Positions 15,969 to 24,451 of a stretch of 64,000 nt of DNA are shown one piece after another; the first letter of the stretch is position 1; each line of letters begins with the position of its first letter. Origin of the DNA: JAAXHH01 sp965248395 (GTDB lineage: Bacteria > JAAXHH01); contig OZ252103.1 of the NCBI GenBank assembly GCA_965248395.1, positions 1,860,001 to 1,924,000 of the forward strand. The letters run 5' to 3'. Made by a program: the position numbers and the translations under genes. The notes beneath the pieces are model-generated. The model was not told the DNA's origin and did not search any database. It saw nothing but the letters and a program-made list of their open reading frames with translations.

Positions 15969-17663
15969 TCATAGTTTCTTGCCGTAACGCTCCAGGTACT
16001 TGTTTTCCGCTTCAATCGTTCCAATGAGGAGAATCTCGCAGTCGGCGGAAAGTTCCATCGACGGCGGGGGACTCACGATGCTCTGTTTCCCGGTAAAGAC
16101 GGCCGTAATGTAGCAGCCCGTTTCCGGGTAAACCTGTGATTCGGCGATTGTTTTGCCGGCCAGTTCGTTCGGAAGTCCGACGCGAAAGAAATTCAATCCT
16201 TCCGTGATCATGACGATGTCGTTCCGCTTCAGCAGGTTCAGGATGATGTTGGCGCCCATGGATGCGTAGGACATGACGAAGTCGGCCCCCGCCCGGTGAA
16301 GGGCTTCCACGTTTCGTTCCAACTTCGCCCGGGTGATGATCTGAATGTCGGGCCGCAGCTTGCGGCAATAGATCGTAAGGTAGATGTTCATGTCGTCTTC
16401 GTGAGAGGTGATGATGACGGTCGGCGCGTCCATGAGGCCGGCTTTCTTCATGGTTTCGATGTCCGCCGCGTCGCCCAGCACGTAGTGCTTCTGATCCCGG
16501 ATCCGGTCGCCCTGCTGCTCGATTATTCGGTAGTCCAGCCCTCTTTCCGCCAGCGTGATACCGGCGGAACGCCCGACGCGTCCGCCTCCGATGATGACAA
16601 TGGGGGGATCGGAAATGTTGTATATGGCGAAGAGTTCATTGTAGGAAGTGATCTGGCTCTCCGTTCCCACGAGCACCAGGATCATCCGTTCGGCCAACGG
16701 GGTGTCCGGTGAGATTACCTGGAACCTGCCGCGCTCCCACACGCCGACGACCGTTACGCCGGTCAGTTCGCGGAGACGGGTTTCGCGCAGGGTTTTGCCG
16801 ATAAGCGGGGTATCGACGATACTCGCGTCCGCGACCATCAGATCTTCTACGGTACCGAGCACATGGGACATCGAATCCACGCTCGAAGTGAGACGGGCGA
16901 GGAGTTGCCCCATCTGCTGGCCCAGTTGAATTACATGGGTACAGCCCGCCAGTTCGAGGATATCCACGGAGTCGGGAGAATTCGCCGTGGACAGGATGGG
17001 GATGTCCTCGTTGATAGCCCGGATCGTGAACGCGATGCTGGTATTCAGTGTATCCTTGCCGGTGGCCACGACCAGCGCCGCCTGGTCCACGTTCGCTTGC
17101 CGGTAGGTCTCCGGGTTATCCAGATCGCCGTAGACGACATTTAGGCCACGGTCGTGAAGCAGCAGCGCTTCGTCCAGGTCGGAAATGATGAATGCATACT
17201 CATTCCCGTACTGCTTGAGCCTGGCGGCAAGGGAATTCGTCACCTCGTCGTAATGGGTGATGATCACGTGATCGTGGAAGTTCCGGTCCAGCGATCTAGG
17301 CGCGCGCGCGATGGAGTGGGCGCTGAGCCAGGGCCGGTAGATGAACTCCACAAAGGCCACGGGAAGCACGATGATCAGTGTCGTCAGTCCCGTCAGGAGC
17401 ACGCACATCGAAAAGAATCGGCCCAGATCGCTGGTAAAGATGATGTCGCCGTATCCCAGCGTGGTCATCGTGGTCAGCGTCCAGTAAAAACCGGTGAACC
17501 ACGTATAATCCCGTCCTTCCCTGGCCTGGAGCTCGTGAAACAGGAACGTGTAGACCAGCATCAGCAAAAAGAGCAAAATGAAAAACCTGTAGAAGAACTT
17601 CAGGTTCCCCGTTCCGATCGTCGTGCGCAACACGCCCAGGTACTGTCTGATGAAGGTCCGCAT
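15969..17663 (-). CDS. Two-TM potassium channel with two RCK (TrkA) regulatory modules
   Basis: 564 residues. TM1 lies near residues 24-46. The pore loop has selectivity filter TLGYGD at about 87-92, and TM2 lies at about 98-120. The cytoplasmic part has two TrkA-N/TrkA-C modules. The second has an intact Rossmann motif (VIIGGGRVGRSAG). The first starts VIITHYDEVTNSL, where glycines are lost, so it may not bind nucleotide. The product probably carries K+ across the inner membrane, gated by NAD(H), nucleotides or ions. A strong promoter lies at 17747-17775. It is convergent with the kinase gene. Confidence 0.88.
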   Translation of the reverse strand: MRTFIRQYLGVLRTTIGTGNLKFFYRFFILLFLLMLVYTFLFHELQAREGRDYTWFTGFYWTLTTMTTLGYGDIIFTSDLGRFFSMCVLLTGLTTLIIVLPVAFVEFIYRPWLSAHSIARAPRSLDRNFHDHVIITHYDEVTNSLAARLKQYGNEYAFIISDLDEALLLHDRGLNVVYGDLDNPETYRQANVDQAALVVATGKDTLNTSIAFTIRAINEDIPILSTANSPDSVDILELAGCTHVIQLGQQMGQLLARLTSSVDSMSHVLGTVEDLMVADASIVDTPLIGKTLRETRLRELTGVTVVGVWERGRFQVISPDTPLAERMILVLVGTESQITSYNELFAIYNISDPPIVIIGGGRVGRSAGITLAERGLDYRIIEQQGDRIRDQKHYVLGDAADIETMKKAGLMDAPTVIITSHEDDMNIYLTIYCRKLRPDIQIITRAKLERNVEALHRAGADFVMSYASMGANIILNLLKRNDIVMITEGLNFFRVGLPNELAGKTIAESQVYPETGCYITAVFTGKQSIVSPPPSMELSADCEILLIGTIEAENKYLERYGKKL

Positions 17664-17746
17664 GCCGAATCCCGATGTCCCGAAAAAAACCCTGTCGCAT
17701 TTCGATAACAGCTCGATCCCGTCGAACGCCTTATTGCGAATTTAAC

Positions 17747-17775
17747 AGTCTAAAACCATCCTCGCGTACTGTCAA
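17747..17775 (-). promoter_or_regulatory. Promoter of the K+ channel gene
   Basis: Minus-strand TTGACA (17775-17770), 17-base spacer, TAGACT (17752-17747). It lies in the 321-base divergent gap 17664-17984; apart from this and the weak plus-strand candidate at 17822, that gap shows nothing else recognisable. Confidence 0.6.
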
Positions 17776-17821
17776 GTCCCCCACAACCAGCCTGTACCTG
17801 AAAAGCCGCAACCCGCGCTAT

Positions 17822-17850
17822 TTGACAGCGTGTGATCCGGAACCTGGTAC
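17822..17850 (+). promoter_or_regulatory. Possible promoter of the M20 peptidase gene
   Basis: TTGACA at 17822-17827, 17 bases, then TGGTAC, a poor -10. The only support is the perfect -35 and the position 135 bases before the start. Confidence 0.3.
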
Positions 17851-17984
17851 CCCTGTGTTTTTCTTCTTGCACAGGCGTCCTTTATTCCTGTAACCTGCAG
17901 GATGCGCGTGCCGGTTTGGTCGCGTCATACGCGGCCGGCGGCCTGGACCCTGCCCTTAATCCTTATTCAACGGAAGCGTGGACC

Positions 17985-19355
17985 ATGGACAACGTCATAT
18001 CCTATCTCGAAGGCCAGCGATCCCAGGCCCTGGAGGGTTTGAAGGACTTCCTCCGCATTCCCAGCGTCAGCACCCATCCCCACCACCGCGAGGATCTGCG
18101 CCGGTGTGCACGGTACCTTGCCGGCGAGCTGGAACGGATCGGCATGGACAACGTGGCGGTCAATCCCACGGCAGGCCATCCTATCGTAACGGCGGAATGG
18201 CTGGGCGCGCCTGGCAAGCCCACCGTCCTCTTCTACGGCCACTACGACGTCCAACCCGCCGAACCCTTTGAACTGTGGGAAAGCGATCCATTCGATCCGA
18301 CGGTCCGGGGGGACGACCTTTACGCACGGGGATCGACGGACGACAAGGGGCAGGTCTGGCTGCACGTCAAGGCCCTGGAGGCCCATCTGCGGGAGAATGG
18401 GCGCCTTCCGGTAAACGTCCGCATGCTGATCGAAGGGGAGGAGGAAGTCTCGAGCGAGAACCTCGATTCCTTTCTGGATGCCCACGGTAAGGAACTGGCG
18501 GCGGACGTGGTCCTGATCTCCGACACGACCATGTTCGACTACGAGCAGCCCTCTATCGGTTATGGACTGCGCGGCATGGCGTACATGGAGGTACGGGTCG
18601 AAGGACCGAACAAGGATCTGCATTCGGGCGGTTTCGGCGGTTCGGTGCCCAATCCGCTCAACGTACTTTCCACCATCCTCGGCCGGATGGTGGACCCGGA
18701 CGGACGGATCACGGTACCCGGATTCTACGACGACGTCGTTCCCCTGAGCGAAGCGGAGCGTAACGCGATCGCGGCATTGCCCTTCAGCGAGGATCGCTTC
18801 GCGGAACGGCTGGGACTGCGGGAAGTGATGGGGGAGAAGGACTATTCGACCCTGGAGCGCATCTGGGGCCGTCCCACCCTCGACATCAACGGGATGCTGG
18901 GCGGGTTCACGGGCGAGGGCTCGAAGACCGTGATACCGTCGAAGGCCATGGCCAAGGTGAGCATGCGTCTCGTGCCGAACCAGGACCCCGAAAAGATCGC
19001 CCGGTCCTTCGAAGACTACGTAAGAAGCCTTGCGCCTTCCTCGGTCAAGGTGGAAGTCGTCCTTCACGGTACCGGAAAACCGGTCCTCACGGCGCGGAAC
19101 CATCCCGCGGTGACGGCTGCGCACGAGGCCATTACCAGGGGCTTCGGCAAGGCGCCAGTCTACATCCGGGAAGGAGGAAGCATCCCGGTGGTGGCCATGT
19201 TCGAGGAGAAACTCGGTCTGCCCACGGTCCTGATGGCCTTCGGCCTTCCCGATTGCGACGCCCACGCGCCCAACGAGAAGTTTCACCTGCCCAATTTCTA
19301 CCGGGGAATCGACAGCGCCGCCTGGTTCTACGAAGAGTACGGCCGGCGGCACTGA
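17985..19355 (+). CDS. M20 family dipeptidase / metallopeptidase
   Basis: 456 residues, typical of M20 dipeptidases (ArgE/DapE/CNDP-like). Zinc-site motifs are FYGHYDVQP (His ligand and adjacent Asp), STDDKGQVW with the bridging Asp, and IEGEEEVSSENL with the catalytic Glu. A dimerisation lid lies near 190-310, and the C-terminal APNEKFHLPNF has a further ligand His just before it. It probably hydrolyses cytoplasmic dipeptides or related amides. The ATG at 17985 gives the family N terminus with GGAAG upstream. It stands alone on the plus strand between convergent and divergent neighbours. Confidence 0.9.
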   Translation: MDNVISYLEGQRSQALEGLKDFLRIPSVSTHPHHREDLRRCARYLAGELERIGMDNVAVNPTAGHPIVTAEWLGAPGKPTVLFYGHYDVQPAEPFELWESDPFDPTVRGDDLYARGSTDDKGQVWLHVKALEAHLRENGRLPVNVRMLIEGEEEVSSENLDSFLDAHGKELAADVVLISDTTMFDYEQPSIGYGLRGMAYMEVRVEGPNKDLHSGGFGGSVPNPLNVLSTILGRMVDPDGRITVPGFYDDVVPLSEAERNAIAALPFSEDRFAERLGLREVMGEKDYSTLERIWGRPTLDINGMLGGFTGEGSKTVIPSKAMAKVSMRLVPNQDPEKIARSFEDYVRSLAPSSVKVEVVLHGTGKPVLTARNHPAVTAAHEAITRGFGKAPVYIREGGSIPVVAMFEEKLGLPTVLMAFGLPDCDAHAPNEKFHLPNFYRGIDSAAWFYEEYGRRH

Positions 19356-19429
19356 CACGGTTTCCGCCGGTACCCTGGTTCGACCTCTCTCGATTTTCGT
19401 CTTGGATGTTGCGCGTTTCGGTCTGCGTG

Positions 19430-20743
19430 CTATGCGGTTTGGCTGGCTGGCTCGGCGGCTGCCCGCTTTTCCATGGCGTCCACGGAGGCGGCCACCGCGG
19501 CGTCACCGGTGACGTTCACGGCGGTGCGGCACATGTCGAGGATGCGGTCGACGCCGAGGATCAGCGCGATGCCCGCGGCCGGAACTCCGATCGTCTCCAG
19601 GATGATGATCAGCATGATGATGCCCGCGCCAGGCACCGCGGCGGTTCCGATCGACGCGAGGACGGCCGTGAGGACGATCTGCAACTGGGCGGTCGTGTCA
19701 AGGCCGAGTCCGAGGGCCTGGGCGATGAATACGGCGGCCACGGCCTGGTAGAGCGCGGTGCCGTCCATGTTAATCGTGGCGCCGAGGGGCAGGACGAAGG
19801 AAGAAACTTCTTTGGACACCCCGAGATTGCGTTCGCACATCTTCATGGTGATGGGAAGCGTGGCTCCGCTGGAACTCGATGAAAAGGCCAGGAGCTGCGC
19901 CGGGGCGATCCCCCGGAAGAACCGGCCGATCTTCAGAGAGGAGAACGACTTCAGCAGGATCGGGTAGGTGATGAAACCGTGGATCAGCAGTCCCGCGACG
20001 ACCACCAGGCAGTAGAATCCCAGCGCGCCCAGGAGTTCGGCCACCGCGGACAGATCGTCCTGGGCCACCTGGTTGATGGTCTTGGCGATCAGGGCGAATA
20101 CCCCGATCGGGGCAACGACCATGATCATGTTCACGATCTGGATGATGACCGTCGTAAGACCGGCGAAGAAATCGATCAGGGGTTTGCCTTTATCGGATGG
20201 GATGATCACCAGGGCGATCCCGAAGAGAATGGAAAAGAAGACGACCTGGAGCATGCGCCCATTGTTGCTGAGGGCGCCGAACACGTTATCGGGCGTCATG
20301 TCCACGAAGACCTGCAACGGCCCGCGGTCCTTTGCCGTATCGGCCCGTTCCATGTCCGATTCCGCATCGGACTGGTAAGCCGTTTGCAACTGTTCTTGCA
20401 GCGCCCGGGGTACCCCGGTACCGGGTTCGAGCAGGTTGACCATGACGAGCCCGATGGACACCGAGATCGTCGTCGTAGTGATGTAGATGGCGATCGTCCT
20501 TCCCCCTATGCGCGAAAGCTTCCTCACGTCTGACAGGGAAGCGACGCCGGTGATCAGGGATCCCAGCACGAGGGGTACCGCGATGACCTTCAGCAGGTTG
20601 AGGAAGATGTCGCCGAAGGGGGTGACCCAGTCCGTGGTGAACTGGCTCCAGCCCATCGCCGCGGAGAGTATCCCGTACAGCCCGCCGAGAATCATGCCGA
20701 TGATAATCTTCCAGTGCAGGGGCAGGCGCCACAGGTTCATCAT
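19430..20743 (-). CDS. Dicarboxylate/amino acid:cation symporter (DAACS family)
   Basis: 437 residues, about eight membrane helices plus two re-entrant hairpins. The serine-rich hairpin SSSSGATLP and the sodium/substrate motif ATINMDGTALYQ identify the GltP/DctA family. It imports glutamate, aspartate or C4-dicarboxylates with H+ or Na+ through the inner membrane. A hydrophilic loop near 135-165 is somewhat long. It follows the E1 beta gene by 24 bases, so it may share the E1 transcript. The substrate cannot be decided from sequence. Confidence 0.9.
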   Translation of the reverse strand: MMNLWRLPLHWKIIIGMILGGLYGILSAAMGWSQFTTDWVTPFGDIFLNLLKVIAVPLVLGSLITGVASLSDVRKLSRIGGRTIAIYITTTTISVSIGLVMVNLLEPGTGVPRALQEQLQTAYQSDAESDMERADTAKDRGPLQVFVDMTPDNVFGALSNNGRMLQVVFFSILFGIALVIIPSDKGKPLIDFFAGLTTVIIQIVNMIMVVAPIGVFALIAKTINQVAQDDLSAVAELLGALGFYCLVVVAGLLIHGFITYPILLKSFSSLKIGRFFRGIAPAQLLAFSSSSSGATLPITMKMCERNLGVSKEVSSFVLPLGATINMDGTALYQAVAAVFIAQALGLGLDTTAQLQIVLTAVLASIGTAAVPGAGIIMLIIILETIGVPAAGIALILGVDRILDMCRTAVNVTGDAAVAASVDAMEKRAAAEPASQTA

Positions 20744-20767
20744 GGGTTGGGACTCCGGTGGGTCGGG

Positions 20768-21769
20768 TTATACGGGGACGTCGTGGAACAGGCCGCGGAC
20801 GGTCTGGACCAGTTTATCTTCGTTAGGAATGGTTTCCGGTTCCAGCCCGGGGCTGAAGGGAACCGGTACGTCCATGGCCCCAATGCGCTTGACCGGGGCG
20901 TCCAGGTAGTCGAAAGCCTCGTCCGCGATCCTCGAGGCCAGTTCCCCCGTCACCCCGTAGCTCTGGTAGGCCTCGTCGATAACCACGGCGCGGCTGGTCT
21001 TCATGACGGAACGCACGATGGTGTCCATGTCGAGGGGTGAAAGCGTCCTGGGATCCACCACTTCGGCGCTGATCTGTTCCTTCTCCAACATGTCCGCGGC
21101 CTTCAGGGCGGTATGCACCATGCTCGAAGTGGCGATGATGGATACGTCGTTTCCTTCCCTCTTGATGTCGGCCACACCGAAGGGGATGGTATAGTCGTCG
21201 ACATCCGGAACCGGTCCCCGCATGTTGTACATCATCTTGTCTTCGTAGATGACGGTGGGGTTGTCGTCGCGTATGGCGGTCTTCAACAGGCCTTTCAGGT
21301 CGGCGGGGGTCGAGGGGATGGCCACCTTGACACCGGGTATGTGGGACAGCCACGCCTGCAGGCTCTGGGAGTGCTGGGCCGCGGATGACCGGCCCGCGCC
21401 GATGGTGGTCCGTATCGTCAGCGGCACGCTGGCCTGTCCGCCTGTCATGTAACACATCTTGGCCGCCTGGTTGACGATCTGGTCCATGGCGATGGTGATG
21501 AAGTCGCCGAACATGATTTCGACGATGGGCCGCATGCCAGTCAGGGCGGCGCCCACGCCCGCTCCCATGATACCGGCTTCCGATATGGGAGTGTCGCGCA
21601 CCCGTTCTTCGCCGAATTCATCGAGCAGTCCCACGGTAACCTTGAAGACCCCGCCCGCCGCGGCCACGTCCTCTCCCATGAAGAAGACGGTATCGTCACG
21701 CCGCATTTCTTCCGCGATCGCTTCGCGAACGGCTTCGCCAAAAGTGATCTGGCGCTCAGGAGTAGACAT
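20768..21769 (-). CDS. pdhB: 2-oxo acid dehydrogenase E1 component, beta subunit (pyruvate/acetoin type)
   Basis: 333 residues, the usual E1 beta size. N-terminal TFGEAVREAIAEEMRRD, MGEDVAAAGGVFKVT, DTPISEAGIMGAGVGAA and MFGDFITIAMDQIVNQAAK belong to the transketolase pyrimidine-binding domain. The C-terminal domain has VVDPRTLSPLD. With the alpha subunit it decarboxylates a 2-oxo acid using thiamine diphosphate. The start overlaps the alpha gene by 14 bases. No E2 or E3 gene lies nearby, so pyruvate, acetoin and branched-chain acids all remain possible substrates. Confidence 0.9.
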   Translation of the reverse strand: MSTPERQITFGEAVREAIAEEMRRDDTVFFMGEDVAAAGGVFKVTVGLLDEFGEERVRDTPISEAGIMGAGVGAALTGMRPIVEIMFGDFITIAMDQIVNQAAKMCYMTGGQASVPLTIRTTIGAGRSSAAQHSQSLQAWLSHIPGVKVAIPSTPADLKGLLKTAIRDDNPTVIYEDKMMYNMRGPVPDVDDYTIPFGVADIKREGNDVSIIATSSMVHTALKAADMLEKEQISAEVVDPRTLSPLDMDTIVRSVMKTSRAVVIDEAYQSYGVTGELASRIADEAFDYLDAPVKRIGAMDVPVPFSPGLEPETIPNEDKLVQTVRGLFHDVPV

Positions 21770-22775
21770 GTTCGACTACCTCGTCGGCTGTGGGATAAGG
21801 TGATTCGTTCGCAAAGGCCACGGCGTCTTCCACCCGTTTGGTGGTGGTCGTGTCGATGGCCTCCAGTTCCGCCTCGTCGACCATGCCCGCCTTCCGCATC
21901 CGCCGGGCGAATCTGGGTATGGGATCGCGCGCAAGCCAGGTATCGGTTTCCTGCTGGGTACGATAGGTCTTTTCCGGGTCGCCGTCGCCCACGTGATGCC
22001 CGCGGTACCGGTAGGTCTTGTTTTCGATCAGGCAGGGTCCCTCGCCGGCCCGCGCGCGTTCGACCATTTTCAACGCGGTCTGATATACGGCGACCACGTC
22101 GTTGCCGTCGACCACCAAGGCCGGCATGTTGAATCCCGCGGCCCGTTCGGCCACGTGCTCCTTGACGGCCGTGACGTCCCTGGCGGCGGTATACTCGCCG
22201 TAATGGTTGTTCTCGCAGACGAAGAGCACGGGCAGCGACCAGACGGAGGCCAGGTTGGCGGATTCCAGGAAGGCGCCCTGGTTGATGGCGCCGTCGCCGA
22301 AGAAGCACACGGCCACCTGCCCGGAATTCCGCATCTTTCCGCTCAGGGCCGCCCCGGTCGCCATGCCCATGCCGCCCCCCACGATACCGTTGGCGCCCAG
22401 GATCCCGAGGCTCATGTCGGCGATATGCATGGTGCCGCCCTTCCCCCGGTTGTAGCCGTCGACCTTGCCCATCATTTCCGCCATCATCCGGTCGACCTTG
22501 CCGCCCTTGGCGATCAGGTGGCCGTGGCCCCGGTGAGTGCTGGTGAGATAATCCTCATCGTTCAAGGCGGAACAGATGCCCACGGCGGAGGCTTCCTGGC
22601 CGATGTACAGGTGGGCGAGGCCGCGCATCAGGCCCTGCGTGTACACTTCCAGCACGGCTTCCTCGAACCGTCGTATGGTCAGCATTTTCTCGTACATTTT
22701 CCGGCACAGCGCCTCGGGCAGAGGAAGTGTTTCCTCGTCGCTGGAGGTGCGGATCAACTCCAGGGATTCCGCCAT
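21756..22775 (-). CDS. pdhA: 2-oxo acid dehydrogenase E1 component, alpha subunit (pyruvate/acetoin type)
   Basis: 339 residues. The ThDP motif runs from GDGAINQGAF to CENNHY. GKGGTMHIAD and LGANGIVGGGMGMATGAA are typical of PdhA/AcoA proteins. The phosphorylation-loop-like segment YRYRGHHVGDGDP is near residue 260. It binds ThDP and forms an alpha2beta2 enzyme with the overlapping beta gene. AGGAG precedes the ATG, and a good promoter lies at 22837-22865. The thiamine transporter gene just upstream on the same strand is functionally fitting, since ThDP is the cofactor. Confidence 0.9.
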   Translation of the reverse strand: MAESLELIRTSSDEETLPLPEALCRKMYEKMLTIRRFEEAVLEVYTQGLMRGLAHLYIGQEASAVGICSALNDEDYLTSTHRGHGHLIAKGGKVDRMMAEMMGKVDGYNRGKGGTMHIADMSLGILGANGIVGGGMGMATGAALSGKMRNSGQVAVCFFGDGAINQGAFLESANLASVWSLPVLFVCENNHYGEYTAARDVTAVKEHVAERAAGFNMPALVVDGNDVVAVYQTALKMVERARAGEGPCLIENKTYRYRGHHVGDGDPEKTYRTQQETDTWLARDPIPRFARRMRKAGMVDEAELEAIDTTTTKRVEDAVAFANESPYPTADEVVEHVYS

Positions 22776-22836
22776 GATTCAAGTGCTCCTGAATTTAAGA
22801 GTCGTAACTGGAATTGCGGTCTAAGCGAACTGACAC

Positions 22837-22865
22837 ATAATACGAGAGGGCAACCGGCCAGGCAA
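22837..22865 (-). promoter_or_regulatory. Promoter of the E1 alpha-beta operon
   Basis: Minus-strand TTGCCT (22865-22860), 17-base spacer, TATTAT (22842-22837). Predicted leader about 55 bases. It sits between the thiT stop and pdhA, so the E1 genes can be transcribed independently of the transporter. Confidence 0.6.
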
Positions 22866-22930
22866 GAGGAAAATACCAACGCAAACGGTCTGTTGATCCC
22901 GGTGATCCGTGCCCCTGCGAGCACCCCGGT

Positions 22931-23566
22931 TCAGCCGGTTCGATCCGGTGCGAAACTCCGGTTGATTCGGCGGATCAGCGGCGGGGCGAAGATCATCATC
23001 AGGATGGTTTCGGGGACGATGAGACTGCCATTGTAAAGCAGGGCGTAGATCCATGGCGCCGTCCACTGCTGCAGCATGAGGGACAGTGTGATCCCCGTGT
23101 GGTCCCGGATCAACTCGTACACCTGCCGGTTCAGTTCAGGGGGCGTAAACGCCGCGAAATAAACCGCACCGGACACCACGTGGCTGGCCAGCCGGAGTAT
23201 CCCGGCCGCCACGATGCCAGTCCGGGGCCAGGAAGGGAAGAAGCCGATAACACCCAGGAAGGCGTAGGGCAGGAGATAGTCCAGGGCGACCTGTATGGGG
23301 TGCAGGACGACGGGATCGACGATCAGCGTAACCAGGCCCGCCGCGAGTCCACCGGCCATGCCCGCCCTGGGACCGTGCGTGATCGCCAGGTAGACCAGGG
23401 GCAGGATCTTCAGCGACAGCGAGCCTCCCCATGGCAGCCGGTAAAGGCGAATGAATCCGAGGAGGACCGCGAGGGCCACGGACACGGCCATGGCTGTCAG
23501 GCGGCGGGTGCTTCCCGTACTAGCCGTCGCCGGCGGGTTGACTTTCATCGGTCTCGTGATTGCCAT
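22931..23566 (-). CDS. ThiT-like thiamine transporter (ECF S-component)
   Basis: 211 residues with about six membrane helices. The pattern RLTAMAVSVALAVLLGF, LPWGGSLSLKILPLVYLAI, VDPVVLHPIQVALDYLLPY and LRLASHVVSGAVYF matches the thiamine-binding S-component ThiT/YuaJ. Such proteins take up thiamine with a shared EcfA-EcfA'-EcfT engine, which is not in this window. The reading frame begins 47 bases inside the end of the LON-domain gene; a later ATG at 23548 would still overlap. No TPP riboswitch was recognised upstream. Assignment rests on motif pattern. Confidence 0.75.
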   Translation of the reverse strand: MAITRPMKVNPPATASTGSTRRLTAMAVSVALAVLLGFIRLYRLPWGGSLSLKILPLVYLAITHGPRAGMAGGLAAGLVTLIVDPVVLHPIQVALDYLLPYAFLGVIGFFPSWPRTGIVAAGILRLASHVVSGAVYFAAFTPPELNRQVYELIRDHTGITLSLMLQQWTAPWIYALLYNGSLIVPETILMMIFAPPLIRRINRSFAPDRTG

Positions 23567-24173
23567 GTCCGTTCATGTCGGCCAGACGCTTCAGTTTTTC
23601 CTGCTTGTCCAGTTTTTGCATCGTTTCGAGAAGCGCGGTGTCGAGTTTCCTGATCCGTTCCGTGGTCGATGTGAGTTCCAGCAGCGACTGCCGCTCCTTG
23701 AGGACGAGGTCGATCGTCGATGCGATGATGAAGGAAAAATGCACCGGGTCGAAGATGCCCCGGATGGCGCCCACTCCCCTGGTCTGGAGGCTTATCATTT
23801 TCTGGTAGGCGTTCAGAACTTTCTTCAGCAGGTCGGAAGGGATGTCCTCGCTGTCGTCTTCAAAGTAATCCACGACCGCTTCCAGGTAGGATTCCCGGTT
23901 CAGCACGTCGAGGACGCGGAACCTCCTCCGCCCCTCGGTGAGGATATCCATGGACCCGTTGTCAAACTGCCGCAGGATCTGCGTGATCCTGGCGGTGCAG
24001 CCCACCTGGCACAACTGGGTTTCATGTAAAAGGAGTATACCGAATTCCATTTTCTCATTGAGACACTTCTGAACCATTTCCTTGTAGCGGGGTTCGAAAA
24101 TGTGCAGGTGCAGGGGCATGCCCGGAAACAACACGGTATTGAGAGGAAAGAGGGGTATTTCGCGTGTATTCAT
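23520..24173 (-). CDS. LON substrate-binding domain protein
   Basis: 217 residues. The N-terminal PUA-like fold shows IPLFPLNTVLFPGMPLHLHIFEPRY and GCTARITQILRQFDNGSMDILTEG, the hallmark of the Lon N-terminal domain. A helical C-terminal half (VLNAYQKM..., ERIRKLDTALLETMQKLDKQEKLKRL) is probably coiled coil. There is no AAA+ or protease domain, so it is a stand-alone adaptor-like protein of uncertain role. The ATG at 24173 begins the homology. Its last 47 bases overlap the thiT frame, indicating translational coupling. Confidence 0.85.
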   Translation of the reverse strand: MNTREIPLFPLNTVLFPGMPLHLHIFEPRYKEMVQKCLNEKMEFGILLLHETQLCQVGCTARITQILRQFDNGSMDILTEGRRRFRVLDVLNRESYLEAVVDYFEDDSEDIPSDLLKKVLNAYQKMISLQTRGVGAIRGIFDPVHFSFIIASTIDLVLKERQSLLELTSTTERIRKLDTALLETMQKLDKQEKLKRLADMNGHGNHETDESQPAGDG

Positions 24174-24294
24174 GACGGTGTGGAGTGCGCGAAAAAGATG
24201 CGGAATCTTACAGTTGAAGTAGAATACACGAATGCATGGCAGGCAAGAATCCCGGGAGTCGCCGCTCACTGGGAAACGTGAACGGGACTAGCGC

Positions 24295-24324
24295 ATCTTA
24301 ATCAGGTCGCGTCGAACGTGTCAA
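24295..24324 (-). promoter_or_regulatory. Probable promoter of the LON-domain / thiT operon
   Basis: Minus-strand TTGACA (24324-24319), 18-base spacer, TAAGAT (24300-24295). Leader about 115 bases. Confidence 0.45.
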
Positions 24325-24368
24325 CGAAATTCGGCCCGATTTGAGCGTTTCACGGGGCCAGTTCCTTC

Positions 24369-24396
24369 TTGACGATCCCCGGCCTTCGTCTATATT
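24369..24396 (+). promoter_or_regulatory. Promoter of the mutase / trans-sulfuration operon
   Basis: TTGACG (24369-24374), 16-base spacer, TATATT (24391-24396), about 48 bases upstream of the predicted start region. Confidence 0.55.
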
Positions 24397-24451
24397 ACGG
24401 TGTTGTTTCCGGGTATAACTGAAATAGTTTGGCGCAATTAAGGCTGGCTCG

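Noticed and set aside
23567..24330. TPP riboswitch ahead of the thiT gene
   Set aside because: No CTGAGA or ACCTGA-type conserved core was seen on the minus strand in or upstream of the LON-domain gene.
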